Source: Paraburkholderia sp. IMGN_8
GTDB taxonomy: Bacteria > Pseudomonadota > Gammaproteobacteria > Burkholderiales > Burkholderiaceae
Reading direction: 5' to 3'
DNA: 64,000 bases
Assembly: GCF_038050405.1 (NCBI RefSeq)
Contig: NZ_CP150901.1
Coordinates: 1,798,001 to 1,862,000, forward strand
In this document: positions 46,767-57,504 of the stretch, piece by piece
Layout: the number at the start of each line of letters is the position of its first letter
How positions within the stretch are numbered: the first letter of the stretch is position 1
Position numbers and translations under genes: made by a program
The notes under the pieces: model-generated
The model's input: the letters and a program-made list of their open reading frames with translations, nothing else
Databases searched by the model: none
Told to the model about the DNA's origin: nothing

Positions 46767-47321
46767 TCGAACGAAACCTCGGAAATGCGCGATTGAGCGA
46801 GAGTGCACAAGATGCAGCAACTTTGTGCCTGAATGAGGCAGGGGGTGCGATGACAGATGCCGTCTCCGGCTGTGCCGCACTCGCCGCCTTCGCACGTATG
46901 CTACCTCGCCTTCCTTTCAGAACGCCTGGTGAATTCACAGCAGCGTGTGGGCATGGGGTCGACGGCGCGCGGTATGACGCGCTGCCCGGCGTCGACCCAG
47001 GCGATACCGGGATTGCTCGCTCGTCATTTGCGGATAGTCAGGCGCACTGGTCAACGACTGCTTTGTCGGCAATTTCCGCGTAGGCTGATCGAACGCCGGA
47101 TTGTTGTTCGCACGCAACCTGATCGCTGCCGCGCCATCGTCCGAGGGTGCCGAAAGCGCCGCGTAAAAGCGTGCCGCATCTCGATTGCTGCACATTGATG
47201 AACGATTGTTCTCCGATCTATAAAGGACTGCTCCAAATGCCGGATACCCGTTCTTGGGGGCCGCGTTTTTATACTCCCGTCGCTGTTCAACACCAAACTT
47301 CAGCTACGCAGGAGCGTTCAC
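46767..47321. other. 555-bp gap before the OmpC-type porin gene
   Basis: No ORF with good coding character is seen. It presumably holds the divergent promoters for the small peptide/kup side and for the porin, whose AGGAG ribosome site is at about 47309-47314. Confidence 0.4.
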
Positions 47322-48473
47322 GTGAAAAAGATTTCCGCCGCAGTCGCGGCGTTTGCAGGACTTGCCGCTACGGTGGCGCATGCACAAACTTCGGTCACGC
47401 TGTATGGCCTCATCGACGCAGGCATTGCATACACCAACAACGTCAAGAAAGGAGGCTCGCAAGGCGCGCTGGTACAGGCGACGAGCGGCAACATCAACGG
47501 CAGCCGCTTCGGCTTGCGCGGCAACGAGGATCTGGGCGGTGGCCTCAAGGCGTTGTTCGTACTCGAAAATGGCTACAACGTGCAGAACGGCAAGCTCGGC
47601 CAGAACGGCCGGATGTTCGGCCGTCAGGCCTTCGTCGGCTTGAGCAGCAACCAGTTCGGCACGTTGACGCTCGGACGTCAATACGACTCGCTCGTCGACT
47701 TCGTCGCGCCGCTGTCCGGCACGGCCGGCACCTTCGGCGATACCGGCTTCGCCCATCCGTTCGACAACGACAATCTGAATCACTCGGTGCGGATGAGCAA
47801 CGCCGTCAAATACACGAGCGCCAACTATGGCGGTCTGAAGTTCGGCGGCCTCTACGCGTTTTCGAACAGCACGGATTTCGCTGTCAACCGCGCGTACAGC
47901 GCGGGCGTGAGTTATAGCATGGGTTCGTTGAAAGCGGCCGCGGGGTATCTGCAGATCAACGGTTCGAACTCGACCTCGAACACCGGCGGTTCGGTCGATC
48001 TCGCCGAATCGACGGCGAACGGCACGGGCGGCTTCCAGCTCGGCGCCGATGTTCAGCGCACTGCCGGCGCCGCGTTGAGCTACGGTTTCGGCCCGGTGAC
48101 GGCGGGGTTCGTCTACACCCATAGCCAGTTTCAGAACACCGCTTCGTTCGGCGCGACGCACGGTTCGATGCGTTTCGACAACTACGAAGTGAACGGCAAG
48201 TACGCGATGACGCCTGCGCTGAGCCTTGGCGCGGCCTATACGTACACGAACGCGCACGTGAACGGCACGTCGAGTTTCGGCGCCGATCCGAAATGGAATC
48301 AGGTCAACCTGCAGGCTGTCTACGCGCTGTCGCTGCGCACGGACGTGTACGCCGAAGCGATGTACCAGCACGTCAGCGGCCACGGCTACGTGGCGTTCAT
48401 CAATACGGCGGGCGGTGCGTCTTCGACTGGCAATCAGGTGGTCGGCACCGTGGGCCTGCGCACGCGCTTCTGA
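47322..48473 (+). CDS. Gram-negative (OmpC-type, Burkholderia) porin
   Basis: A 383-residue general porin. Start is GTG at 47322 after an AGGAG ribosome site. The signal peptide MKKISAAVAAFAGLAATVAHAQ is followed by the hallmark SVTLYGLIDAGIAYTNNV, GSRFGLRGNEDLGGGLKALF and RQAFVGLSSNQFGTLTLGRQ. The last residue is phenylalanine (LRTRF), as needed for outer-membrane assembly. It allows passive diffusion of small solutes. It is a single-gene unit, with DUF4148 downstream. Confidence 0.93.
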   Translation: MKKISAAVAAFAGLAATVAHAQTSVTLYGLIDAGIAYTNNVKKGGSQGALVQATSGNINGSRFGLRGNEDLGGGLKALFVLENGYNVQNGKLGQNGRMFGRQAFVGLSSNQFGTLTLGRQYDSLVDFVAPLSGTAGTFGDTGFAHPFDNDNLNHSVRMSNAVKYTSANYGGLKFGGLYAFSNSTDFAVNRAYSAGVSYSMGSLKAAAGYLQINGSNSTSNTGGSVDLAESTANGTGGFQLGADVQRTAGAALSYGFGPVTAGFVYTHSQFQNTASFGATHGSMRFDNYEVNGKYAMTPALSLGAAYTYTNAHVNGTSSFGADPKWNQVNLQAVYALSLRTDVYAEAMYQHVSGHGYVAFINTAGGASSTGNQVVGTVGLRTRF

Positions 48474-48668
48474 CCGGGGCACTGGCAGCGCGCCGCGCAC
48501 TGCCGACCCGGCGCGGTGCGCGGCGAAGCGATTTCCCCAGATCCAACAACAATCCCTTCGATGCGCGCCCGTTATTCCGCGAGGAGAGGACGCCTAGACT
48601 AGGTTCAGCGGTCGCGGACAGAGTCGTCGACGCGCCGCACCACACCAGTCATTGGAGGTCGTCTTACC

Positions 48669-48977
48669 ATGAAGTCTTTGATTCAGGCCGTTGTTATTGC
48701 TGCTTCGCTTGCCGCTTCGGCCACTGCTTTCGCACAATCGAATTCACCGATCACGCGCGCACAGGTGCGTGCGGAACTGATTCAACTTGAGAAGGCAGGC
48801 TATCACGTCGGCGACGGTGACCAGGCGCATTATCCCGACGCGATTCAGGCTGCGCAAGCCCGCGTTGCTGCGCAGAACGGCAACACGAGCGGTTACGGCG
48901 GCAGCGCCGCGGGCTCATCGCAAACCGGCCGGCCCGCGGTGTCCACCGCCGACTGGAACGCGATGTACAGCCGTTGA
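48669..48977 (+). CDS. exported DUF4148 protein (paralogue 1)
   Basis: A 102-residue exported protein: signal peptide MKSLIQAVVIAASLAASATA followed by the DUF4148 core ITRAQVRAELIQLEKAGYHV and HYPDAIQAAQARVAAQNG. DUF4148 proteins are abundant in Burkholderiaceae and their role is unknown. Two other copies lie at 55376 and 58578. The C-terminal tail (SGYGGSAAGSSQTGRPAV) is low-complexity and probably flexible. A terminator follows at 49104. Confidence 0.88.
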   Translation: MKSLIQAVVIAASLAASATAFAQSNSPITRAQVRAELIQLEKAGYHVGDGDQAHYPDAIQAAQARVAAQNGNTSGYGGSAAGSSQTGRPAVSTADWNAMYSR

Positions 48978-49103
48978 AGCGGCGTTGCGCGTGGCCGCGA
49001 GTAATGGAAAGGACTCTTCCAGCGCGGCATATATATCCGCACAATCGACGCAGGTACAGTACTTATGCACGCACGGTACTTGGTGTGCGAGCGAGAGAGT
49101 TGG

Positions 49104-49132
49104 CCCCGACCGGAAACGGTCGGGGTTTTTTT
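49104..49132 (+). terminator. intrinsic terminator after DUF4148
   Basis: A perfect 9-bp stem CCCCGACCG / CGGTCGGGG with a GAAA tetraloop is followed by seven T residues. Confidence 0.9.
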
Positions 49133-49172
49133 CGCGTGGGACGAAAGAAGAACGACAACCAGCAACAGTTTC

Positions 49173-49442
49173 GGAAGTACCGCTGCGGCGCGCGCAGCGC
49201 CGCCGGAAGAATGACTGCCTTGTCAGAAGCGCGGAGTGTGCGAGAGCACCGATTCCAGATGCACCACTACCGCGATTGCGCGAGGGACCCGCTTAGCATT
49301 AGCGGTGTAAAGCCGCTTTCTTTTGCCTACTTTTCTTTGCGGCCGGCGCCCCGAAGGAAGTCCACTTGGTGGACAAAGAAAAGTAGGTGCCGCCCCGCAC
49401 AGGGGCAACGCTAATAAACCAATAACAAATCAAGGAAAGGCC
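49173..49442. repeat. dispersed intergenic repeat, intact copy
   Basis: This copy runs from GGAAGTACCGCTGCGGCG to AAGGAAAGGCC in the same orientation as 9449-9690. It contains TGCCTACTTTTCT (49324-49336), the sequence that the IS110 element at 53835 has split in another copy, and an extra hairpin (GTCCACTTGGTGGAC). Confidence 0.85.
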
Positions 49443-49522
49443 AACGCCGTAGGCATACAGAACAGAAACCCAACCCCTCCAATCCGCACTAGACTAGAAG
49501 CCCCAACCGCACAACCCACCCC

Positions 49523-49762
49523 ATGCCCCCGCACACATTCACGCACCGAGGCTACGAGATCACAATCCACCCGGAGCAAAACAAATTCGGCGCGTGGCGC
49601 GCAAAAGTAACCGTGCGCCAGGCCGCGGAAAGAATCGCCGAATTCCGCCCCGAAACGGTCCAGCCAGAATGGCTGACACAGGAAGAAGCGGTGCGTGATG
49701 GATTGGAGTGGGCCACACGCCTGATCGACCACAAGCTTGCGGCCCCGCCTGACGAGGCATAG
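49523..49762 (+). CDS. hypothetical small protein (79 residues)
   Basis: A 79-residue ORF starting MPPHTFTHRGYEITIHPEQN with a predicted alpha/beta character and no signal or membrane segment. The ending EEAVRDGLEWATRLIDHKLA is helix-like. It resembles small Burkholderia proteins of unknown function (a short beta-sheet start with HRGYEITI, then a helix). No strong ribosome site precedes the ATG. The 244 bp after it up to the MFS gene end contain nothing I can name. Confidence 0.6.
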   Translation: MPPHTFTHRGYEITIHPEQNKFGAWRAKVTVRQAAERIAEFRPETVQPEWLTQEEAVRDGLEWATRLIDHKLAAPPDEA

Positions 49763-50006
49763 ATGATTTTCGACAAGTGCATGACATTGGGGGAGCGCCA
49801 TGCCATCGGCTTCGGCTTCGGATTCGGGCCCAAAAACACGCGCACAAGTGCGAGCGGAGATAACGCGTGCCCGCACGGACGGCAGCCTTCCACGGTTTGG
49901 CAACCCGGATCCTGCCGGGCCGGGTGGCGCACCGAGTCTCACGGCTGCTCCCCGGCCTTGAGGTTGGTCCACGGGCGGTGGCACACGCACAACGACCTAT
50001 CGCCGC

Positions 50007-51365
50007 TCAGTGCCCGAACGACTCCGTCTTCGAGGCTGGCACCGCCGGCGTGTGCGGCCGTGCAGCCTGCTTGAGCAGCAAGGCGATGCAAGAAATGACA
50101 CCCGCCGCCGCTACCGTCGCGAAGATCCCGGCGAACGTGAAGTGGCGCCGCGTCAGTTCGGCGACCAGGAACGACCCCGCGATGCCGCCAAAGCGTCCAA
50201 TCCCCAGCATCCACGCGACGCCCGTGCCGCGCCCTTGCGTCGGATAAAACGCAGCGGCCAGCGCCGGCATCGACGACTGCGCGGTATTCATCAGCACACC
50301 CGCGACGAACACGATGAACACCAGCGCCCCCACGTTGCCGACCGCCTGGCCGATAAAGTAGACGCTCACGGCGGTCAGCGCATAGCAGGCCGCGATGATG
50401 CGGTTCGCGTTGAAGCGGTCCATCAGCACGCCGCACAGCACCGCGCCCACGCCGCCGAGCGGGAACAAAGCCGAGATCAGCGTTGCGCGCTGCGGCGTGA
50501 GGCCGGCGTCCTTCAGCAGGATCGGCATCCAGTTGATCGACGCGTAGAAAATCACGAGGCCCATGAAGTACGCGATCCACAGCATCACGGAGCCAATGAT
50601 GTACGAGCGCGACAGCACCACGCCGAGGCCCTTGCCGCCGGTTTGCGGCGTACTTTCGGTCATCACGAAGGTAACGGCCTGAGACGCTTCGGCGGAAATC
50701 CGCGTCAGCGCCGCGCGAATCCGCTCGACTGGCTTGTTGTTCGCGACCATGTAGCGCACGGATTCCGGCATTTTCAGCAGCAGCACGACCAACAGCAGCA
50801 GCGGCGTAGTCCCGCCGAGCACCAGCACGCTGCGCCAGCCGAAATGCGGAATCATCCATGCGGCAAGAAAGCCGCCGAACGCCGCGCCCAGCGGAAAGCC
50901 GCAGAACATCAGATTGATCACCGTGGCGCGGCGGCGGTCCGGGCAGTACTCGCCCATCATCGTGACGGCGTTGGGCATGGCGGCGCCGAGACCGACGCCG
51001 GTGATGAAGCGCAGCGTCGTCAGTTGCCCGATGCTGGTGGAGAACGCCGAGCCGAGGCATGCCACGCCAAACAGCAGGACCGAACCGAGCAGCAACGAGC
51101 GCCGGCCGAGCCGGTCGGACAGCGGCCCCGAGCCAAGCGCACCGCACGCCAGACCGAACAGCGCCGCGCTGAGCACGGGGGCGAGCGCCGGTTTGGTGAT
51201 GCCCCATTCCGCGATCAGCGACGGCGCAATGAAGCCAATCGCGGCCGTGTCAAAACCGTCCAGCAGGACGACGATGAAACACATGAAAAAAACGAGCCAC
51301 TGGAACGGCGAAAAAGGGTGCTCGTTGATGAAGGTTTGAACGTTGACGGCAGCGTTGCGGCTCAT
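50007..51365 (-). CDS. MFS aromatic acid:H+ symporter (PcaK-like)
   Basis: A 452-residue 12-helix transporter of the AAHS family (4-hydroxybenzoate/protocatechuate type). The N-terminal motif FFMCFIVVLLDGFDTAAIGF with its membrane aspartate, and GPLSDRLGRRSLLLGSVL, are characteristic. An AGGAGAC ribosome site precedes the ATG. It lies 64 bp downstream of a porin gene in the same direction, so outer- and inner-membrane uptake of an aromatic acid may be co-expressed. The exact substrate is unknown. Confidence 0.9.
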   Translation of the reverse strand: MSRNAAVNVQTFINEHPFSPFQWLVFFMCFIVVLLDGFDTAAIGFIAPSLIAEWGITKPALAPVLSAALFGLACGALGSGPLSDRLGRRSLLLGSVLLFGVACLGSAFSTSIGQLTTLRFITGVGLGAAMPNAVTMMGEYCPDRRRATVINLMFCGFPLGAAFGGFLAAWMIPHFGWRSVLVLGGTTPLLLLVVLLLKMPESVRYMVANNKPVERIRAALTRISAEASQAVTFVMTESTPQTGGKGLGVVLSRSYIIGSVMLWIAYFMGLVIFYASINWMPILLKDAGLTPQRATLISALFPLGGVGAVLCGVLMDRFNANRIIAACYALTAVSVYFIGQAVGNVGALVFIVFVAGVLMNTAQSSMPALAAAFYPTQGRGTGVAWMLGIGRFGGIAGSFLVAELTRRHFTFAGIFATVAAAGVISCIALLLKQAARPHTPAVPASKTESFGH

Positions 51366-51429
51366 GAATTGTCTCCTGGACTGCAGGCGGCTCGTCGTAA
51401 CGAGCCGCTTTTTCTACGATCTTCGCCGG

Positions 51430-52647
51430 TTAGAACCGGTGCACGATGCCGACACCTGCCGCGAACTGGCTACGCGACGATGACGGCGCGCTCTGGAAGC
51501 CGTCGCCGATCGTTGCGGTGGCGGTGATGATATGCCCCGAGCCTGCCGTGCCAAGCGTGTTGCCGTTCGTGCGCTGGAACGCCTGCAACGCGTAGAGCCC
51601 GGTGCGCTTCGACAATGCATAGTACTCGGACAGGTTGACCTGCTGGTACTGCGCCGAGCTCGTGATGCCGTTCGCTTTCGTGGCGCGCGTGTAGCTGTAG
51701 CCGGTTGCGAAGTCCCATGCGACCGACGGCTTCCAGTGCAGCACGACGCCGCCCGTGTTGAAGATCGCCGTATCGTGGAAGCTCGAGCCTACCCCCGGAA
51801 TGTACTGCACATTCGAGTACGCAGCCGACACGTCCCAGCCGTTACCGAAGTTGTAGCCGCCGGTGACCGCGAAGCGCTGCTGCGCCTGGGCCGTCTGGTA
51901 GCCGTTGGTGACGGCCGAGACGCCCGCTTGCGCGCCGTTGTTCGATACGGTCGAGTCTGCGCCGAAGGCGCCGCCGCCTACCGTCGAATTGTTGATCCGC
52001 ATGAAGCCGACCGCTACGCCGACCGGGCCGTTGAGGTACTGGACCGCGCCGCTCCACGTCGAGCCGCGGTTCAGGCTGCCCGGCACGCCGCCGAGCGAGT
52101 ACGAGCCGCTGAACGTGAAGCCGTACAGCTTCGGCGAGGTATAGACCAGCGAATTGTTTGCGCGGTAGATCGTGTCGAGCGCATCGACGTCACCCGCGTG
52201 CGCGCCGTAGAAGCCGGTGAGCCAGGTGGTCGGGCTATACGGCGAGAGCAGCGAGTAGTACGCGGTGTATTGACGGCCGGCGGTGAACGTACCGTAGGTC
52301 GGGTTCGTCAAGCCGACGAACGCCAGACGGCCGAACATCGCGTTCGTGTACTGCTGTGCGCCGGTCGCCGAATTGAAGCCGGATTCCAACTGGAAGATCG
52401 TCTTGGTGCCGCCGCCGAGATCTTCCGCTCCCTTCAGGCCGAAACGGCTGCCTGCCCACACACCCTGAGCCATCTTGAAGTTCGATTTACCACCCGTTGT
52501 CGAGCCGAGCGACGTCTGGCTGCTCTGATACGCGAAACCCGTATCGACGATGCCGTACAGCGTGACGCTGCTTTGCGCGAATGCGGGCGCACCGGCGAGT
52601 GCGGCGATCGCGCAGGCGACCCGAGTCAAGGTGGTGGTGTGCTTCAT
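51430..52647 (-). CDS. OmpC-type porin upstream of the aromatic-acid transporter
   Basis: A 405-residue porin with signal peptide (MKHTTTLTRVACAIAALAGA, cleavage near AFAQS), then SSVTLYGIVDTGFAYQSSQT and GSRFGLKGAEDLGGGTKTIF. The C-terminal phenylalanine (VGIVHRF) is present. Only 64 bp separate it from the MFS gene downstream, suggesting a porin-transporter transcript. The region upstream (52648-52939) is AT-richer and probably holds the promoter; no gene is seen there. Confidence 0.92.
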   Translation of the reverse strand: MKHTTTLTRVACAIAALAGAPAFAQSSVTLYGIVDTGFAYQSSQTSLGSTTGGKSNFKMAQGVWAGSRFGLKGAEDLGGGTKTIFQLESGFNSATGAQQYTNAMFGRLAFVGLTNPTYGTFTAGRQYTAYYSLLSPYSPTTWLTGFYGAHAGDVDALDTIYRANNSLVYTSPKLYGFTFSGSYSLGGVPGSLNRGSTWSGAVQYLNGPVGVAVGFMRINNSTVGGGAFGADSTVSNNGAQAGVSAVTNGYQTAQAQQRFAVTGGYNFGNGWDVSAAYSNVQYIPGVGSSFHDTAIFNTGGVVLHWKPSVAWDFATGYSYTRATKANGITSSAQYQQVNLSEYYALSKRTGLYALQAFQRTNGNTLGTAGSGHIITATATIGDGFQSAPSSSRSQFAAGVGIVHRF

Positions 52648-52939
52648 ATCGGTGGTTTCTCCCGTGTCGAGCTGTGACGAAAGTCTGGTGATTCGGTCGT
52701 CGTATTTATTGTCCGGATTGTTCGCATATAGAACTACGATTCAATATGCGAACAGGCGGAACTGTAAATACTTTGTTATGGAAACGTCAACGCGGGATAA
52801 CCCGCTCCTGCGCGTGGCTTGAATTTCAGGCGCGAGTGTGCGGTTGGGGCGTATGGACGCGTGCCACCGGCAGGCAAATGTCCAATTTGTCTATTCAAGA
52901 CTGATTTCTCGACGGTTTGCACCGCCCGCGCAGCGCCAC

Positions 52940-53338
52940 GTCCGCTTTGCCCTGCACACGCTGGAGCGTTTCAGGAGGGATGCGAGCTACCGCCTGTACG
53001 GCTTCTCTCCTGATGCGATTACGGCGCTTCACAACTATGAGTGGCCCGGCAATGTGCGGGAGTTGATCAACCGGGTTCGACGCGCCATCGTCATGTCGGA
53101 AGGGCGCACTAGCAGCGCTGGTGATCTCGAGCTTTCGCAGCATGTCGCGGTTGTTCCCGTGACGCTCGCGCAGGCACGCGAAACAGCCGAGCGGCAGGCA
53201 CTCGAACTTGCTCTGCTGCGTCATCGCGGACGCGCCGGCGACGCCGCGCGGGACCTCAGTATTTCCCGTACGACGCTGTACCGCTTGCTCAGCACCCATG
53301 GCATGCGGTACGGCGATGACAGCAATCCTGACGGCTAG
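52940..53338 (+). pseudogene. C-terminal fragment of a sigma-54-dependent activator
   Basis: The last 130 residues read like the end of a sigma-54 (NtrC-type) activator: GFSPDAITALHNYEWPGNVR and ELINRVRRAIVMSE from the AAA+ lid, then a Fis-type helix-turn-helix (LALLRHRGRAGDAARDLSIS, RTTLYRLLSTHGM). The ATPase core and N-terminal sensor are missing; upstream in-frame residues do not match the family. It is therefore a truncated remnant next to the repeat and IS hot spot, and could at most bind DNA. Confidence 0.75.
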
Positions 53339-53406
53339 GACGCATATCGGTTTCGAAGCGACGAGCTTCGGTCTCGATCAGGCCAACGATGTGGGTATTC
53401 CTGAGG

Positions 53407-53516
53407 GCTTGGACGGGATAGTGGAGCATCTGGAATCGGTGCCCTCGCACATTCGGCGTGAGTGACAAAGCAGTCATACTTCCGGCGGCGCTGCGCGCGC
53501 CGTAGCGGTACTTCAT
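53407..53516. repeat. partial dispersed repeat
   Basis: It runs from GCTTGGACGGGATAGTGGAGC to GCGGTACTTCATC, in the same orientation as 8903-9142 but only its distal half. Between it and the next copy (53517-53714) lies DNA similar, in inverted orientation, to 9143-9448. Confidence 0.75.
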
Positions 53517-53714
53517 CAAACCGCCTGCCATGTTTGGCGCCCTGCGGTACTGCATGGAACCGTTAGCCATCTCTAGCGTGCTGGCGGCACTTCCAAACCA
53601 TAAGGCATTCGGCGCCTAGCCGAGGCGAAGCCGATGGCACCCACCGCGCGCAAACGAAGCCCATGGTTCCCCTTGCAGACCGTTCCGGCGAGCACGCAGT
53701 GCGAGGCGGGAAGG

Positions 53715-53836
53715 ATGACAGCCTTGTCACTCACGCGGAGTGTGCGAGGGCACCGATTCCAGATGCTCAACTACCTCCTCCAAGCCAGGGGACCCGCTTC
53801 AAAGCTAGCGGTTTGAGCCGCTTTCTTTTGCCTACT
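53715..53836. repeat. dispersed repeat, left half interrupted by an IS110 element
   Basis: It matches 9449-9690 and 49173-49442 up to TTGCCTACT at 53836, where the IS110 element begins. The other half resumes at 55147 after the element. Together they reconstruct an uninterrupted repeat copy. Confidence 0.8.
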
Positions 53837-53850
53837 TGTATATTCCCTCC

Positions 53851-54962
<1,112 letters not shown>

Positions 54963-55146
54963 CTTCCGGCAGGGTTGCGTCCGGCTGTTGCGCTTTTAAC
55001 GCAAGCATTCACGCCGCCCATGCCCACCTTCTGCAGGTTGCTCAATCGTGCGGGTCGCGAGGATTACGCGCGCCCACAAAATGCTCTCCACGACCGACAA
55101 TTCGCACCTTGAGGGACAGCTCGCCGCTTGACTTCCAATACGGTTG

Positions 55147-55230
55147 CTTTTCTTTGCGGCTGCAAAGAAAAGTAGGTGCCCCCCGCACAGGGGGAACGCT
55201 AATAAACCGAAAACAAAGCAAGGAAAGGCC
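55147..55230. repeat. dispersed repeat, right half after the IS110 insertion
   Basis: The sequence resumes with CTTTTCTTTGCGGCTGCAAA, forms an AAAGAAAAGTAGG stem partner and ends at AAGGAAAGGCC. It also contains the CCCCCGCACAGGGGG palindrome seen at 60783-60797. Confidence 0.78.
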
Positions 55231-55375
55231 AACGTCGCAGGCACACAGAAAAAAGCGCCGTGCAGACAATGGGGAATAAGCAAACCAGTCCGAAGGTTTA
55301 CCTATGCAGAGCGTCACGACTGCAAAGTCAAGCCGACTTCGAACATCGCGTGCTCGCTCTCCATGGAGATGAGAC

Positions 55376-55696
55376 ATGAAACTCAATTCGCTGAATCAGC
55401 TTATCGGAAAGTCCGTACCAGGTACGCTAATCATGAGCGTGGCGCTATTGACGACCTCAACCGGTACATACGCGCAAACTGCGCCGGAATCCGGCGCGCA
55501 TCAACTCACCCGTGCGGAAGTCATGCATGAACTCGAAGAGTTGGAGGCGGCCGGTTATAACCCGTCCCAGGGCGACGACGGTGCCTACCCCGACGACATT
55601 CAGGCAGCGCAACAAAGGGTTGCCGCCAAGCATCTGGCGCAAAAGAACGAACTGATGGGGGCAAGTCCGGCAACACCGGCGAAGTCCATTCCTTGA
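55376..55696 (+). CDS. exported DUF4148 protein (paralogue 2)
   Basis: A 106-residue protein with an N-terminal export signal (GTLIMSVALLTTSTGTYAQ, from near residue 16) and the DUF4148 core (LTRAEVMHELEELEAAGYNP, then YPDDIQAAQQRVAAK). It is preceded by GGAGATGAG just before the ATG. It lies between the two IS110 elements and looks intact. Function unknown. Confidence 0.85.
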   Translation: MKLNSLNQLIGKSVPGTLIMSVALLTTSTGTYAQTAPESGAHQLTRAEVMHELEELEAAGYNPSQGDDGAYPDDIQAAQQRVAAKHLAQKNELMGASPATPAKSIP

Positions 55697-55845
55697 GTCT
55701 GCAATCGTTCGCGACACGGCGACGCCAGATGACGGCAGCAGAAAGACATTCATGAAATCCGCATCCCTGCATGCACCCGCTGCGCGTCGTCACGTCGCCA
55801 CCCTTCTATGAGCAGTAAGTTGTCAAGGCCTCTCGACGGACTGAC

Positions 55846-55950
55846 TCACAAAGCATCGATCAGCGCCTTCTGCTCAGTGCCCGTAATCAGGGTCAAGGGC
55901 AGGCGAAGCCTGGCGCCAGCGGACCCTTGACCCAGGAAGGGATCGATATG
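55846..55950 (-). pseudogene. possible C-terminal scrap of a DapA-family lyase
   Basis: On the minus strand the last residues (LRLPLTLITGTEQKALIDAL, then stop) resemble the conserved C-terminal end of dihydrodipicolinate synthase/N-acetylneuraminate lyase proteins. Upstream residues do not continue the family, so only a short remnant may be left. The resemblance is short and may be chance. The rest of 55697-56164 shows no recognisable gene. Confidence 0.3.
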
Positions 55951-56164
55951 CTGACGTACGCCTGGCGAGCGCACGCTCGCCGGGCATACAGGCGCATTGT
56001 GCATCAATATTTGCTGTGATCCGATGTACGTCGCTCCTACTGGTCTGAAGCCGATCATTGCGCGCGTCAGACGTGACGTCCGACCACCTTCTATCCGCTG
56101 GCGACTCGCCAGCCTTATCCTGCATGCGCATTGCGTCGTGGGACTAGTGTCCGAAACATGCCCC

Positions 56165-57504
56165 ATCTAACAGATCGGTTGCGCTAGCAACCCGGGTGGC
56201 GAACGGGCATGTTCACTTCAGACGTTGTATATATCGGGCTCACTCTTTGGGTGCTCGCCATCCTTTCGCCTCAGGCCGCCTTCATCTGTGCCCCTTCCGG
56301 AATGGTGCCGTCCTTCAGATAGCGCCACAGCGCAATCGCGAGGCGACGTGCGACCGCGACGATCGCGATCCGTCGCGCCCGGCGGTTCGGCCCCGTGCCC
56401 TGCGTGCGCCGGTTGAACCACTGCGTCAACGCGCTGCCGGGCTGGTAGCGCAGCCAGGTCCACGCCATCTCGACCAGTAATGCGCGCACCCGCCGGTCGC
56501 CCTGTTTGCTGATGCCCTGATCGACCTGGCTCTCGCCGCTGTCGTACGGCTGCGGCACCAGCCCGACGCACGCACCCACCTGGCGCCGGTTGCTGAACTC
56601 CCGCCAGAACAGCTCGAGCGCGAGGCGCGACGCACCGACTTCGCCAATCCCCTTCAGACGCGTCAGGTCGTGGCTTCGCTTGCGCGCGGGTGCCGGCACG
56701 TTTGCCTGCCGCGTCTTCTCCAGCGCCACGAGTTGCTGCTCGGCGAGCGCCAGCCGTTCGCACTCGCGCAGCAGCCGCTCACGCAGCTCGGGTGGCAGCG
56801 GCGCACCGTCGTGGCATTTCACCTCGTTACGCGCGAGCCGGCCAGCGAAGGCCTTGCAGTTGACGTCGTCCCAGCAGCCCAGCGTGGCCAGCAGTTTGCG
56901 CGTCCGGTCGTGGTGCTGCCGCACTTCCTTTTGCAGTTGCCCACGATCGCGCATCAGCTGGCGGGACGCTTCATCCTGCGGCGATGGCACATGCACCACG
57001 TGCATGCGGTCGCGCTCGCCGCGCAGCCATGCACGCAGGTTAATCACCAGCTTGATGACATCGAGCCGGTCGGTCTTGGCGCGTCGCTTGTGGCGTTCGA
57101 CCGGAATGCTCGCCGGATCGACGACATGGCACTCGATGCCGCGCGCCTGCAGCGCACGACAGATCCAGAAGGCGTCCTGACCGGCCTCGTAGCTCACGAC
57201 GACCCGCACGCCCGCGGGCAGCAACCACTTCTCTTTGTGCCGTTCGATCAGGTCCAGCACTGCCTGCACGCGGGCGGCGGCCTGTGGCTGCGCGACCGCG
57301 TGCACGGCGGGCGTCTCGCGCCGGCCGTCGTGCAGCGCGACCTTCCACTTCGCCGCAGCCAGCTCGAGCGACACGGTAAGTACTGCTTCTTCACCATGGG
57401 TGGTGAACGTCTGATCCGTGCGCATGATGTTCTCCTTTGAACAAGACTCGACACGCTGATTCTACGTATCAGTTCGTCGACGCCTCCTGCTCATAGGATC
57501 TAAC
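56165..57504 (-). mobile_element. second IS110-family insertion sequence
   Basis: One IS110-type transposase gene on the minus strand is bracketed by the direct heptamer ATCTAAC (56165-56171 and 57498-57504), 1,333 bp apart. The heptamer may mark the recombination core; the exact ends are not certain. An inner hairpin (GGTTGC-TAGC-GCAACC) lies near the 3' end. Non-coding ends are short: about 75 nt upstream and 100 nt downstream of the transposase. Confidence 0.7.
56271..57425 (-). CDS. IS110-family transposase (element 2)
   Basis: A 384-residue transposase only distantly similar to element 1. The first acidic position is glutamate rather than aspartate (TVSLELAAAKWKVALHDGR). A basic RRAKTDRLDVIKLVINLR supplies the paired aspartates near residue 120. 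The C-terminal domain has LKGIGEVGASRLALELFWRE and YDSGESQVDQGISKQGDRR with a probable catalytic serine. It belongs to a longer IS110 subgroup with a central coiled-coil-like insertion. The gene is complete and may be active. Confidence 0.9.
   Translation of the reverse strand: MRTDQTFTTHGEEAVLTVSLELAAAKWKVALHDGRRETPAVHAVAQPQAAARVQAVLDLIERHKEKWLLPAGVRVVVSYEAGQDAFWICRALQARGIECHVVDPASIPVERHKRRAKTDRLDVIKLVINLRAWLRGERDRMHVVHVPSPQDEASRQLMRDRGQLQKEVRQHHDRTRKLLATLGCWDDVNCKAFAGRLARNEVKCHDGAPLPPELRERLLRECERLALAEQQLVALEKTRQANVPAPARKRSHDLTRLKGIGEVGASRLALELFWREFSNRRQVGACVGLVPQPYDSGESQVDQGISKQGDRRVRALLVEMAWTWLRYQPGSALTQWFNRRTQGTGPNRRARRIAIVAVARRLAIALWRYLKDGTIPEGAQMKAA

Noticed and set aside
46793..47195. 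Small ORFs on both strands between the membrane peptide and the porin
   Set aside because: No ribosome sites, no consistent codon bias and no recognisable features.
50010..51527. A 505-codon plus-strand ORF opposite the AAHS transporter
   Set aside because: It is a shadow of the MFS gene; the translation is dominated by Arg, His and Gln and has no membrane or domain pattern.
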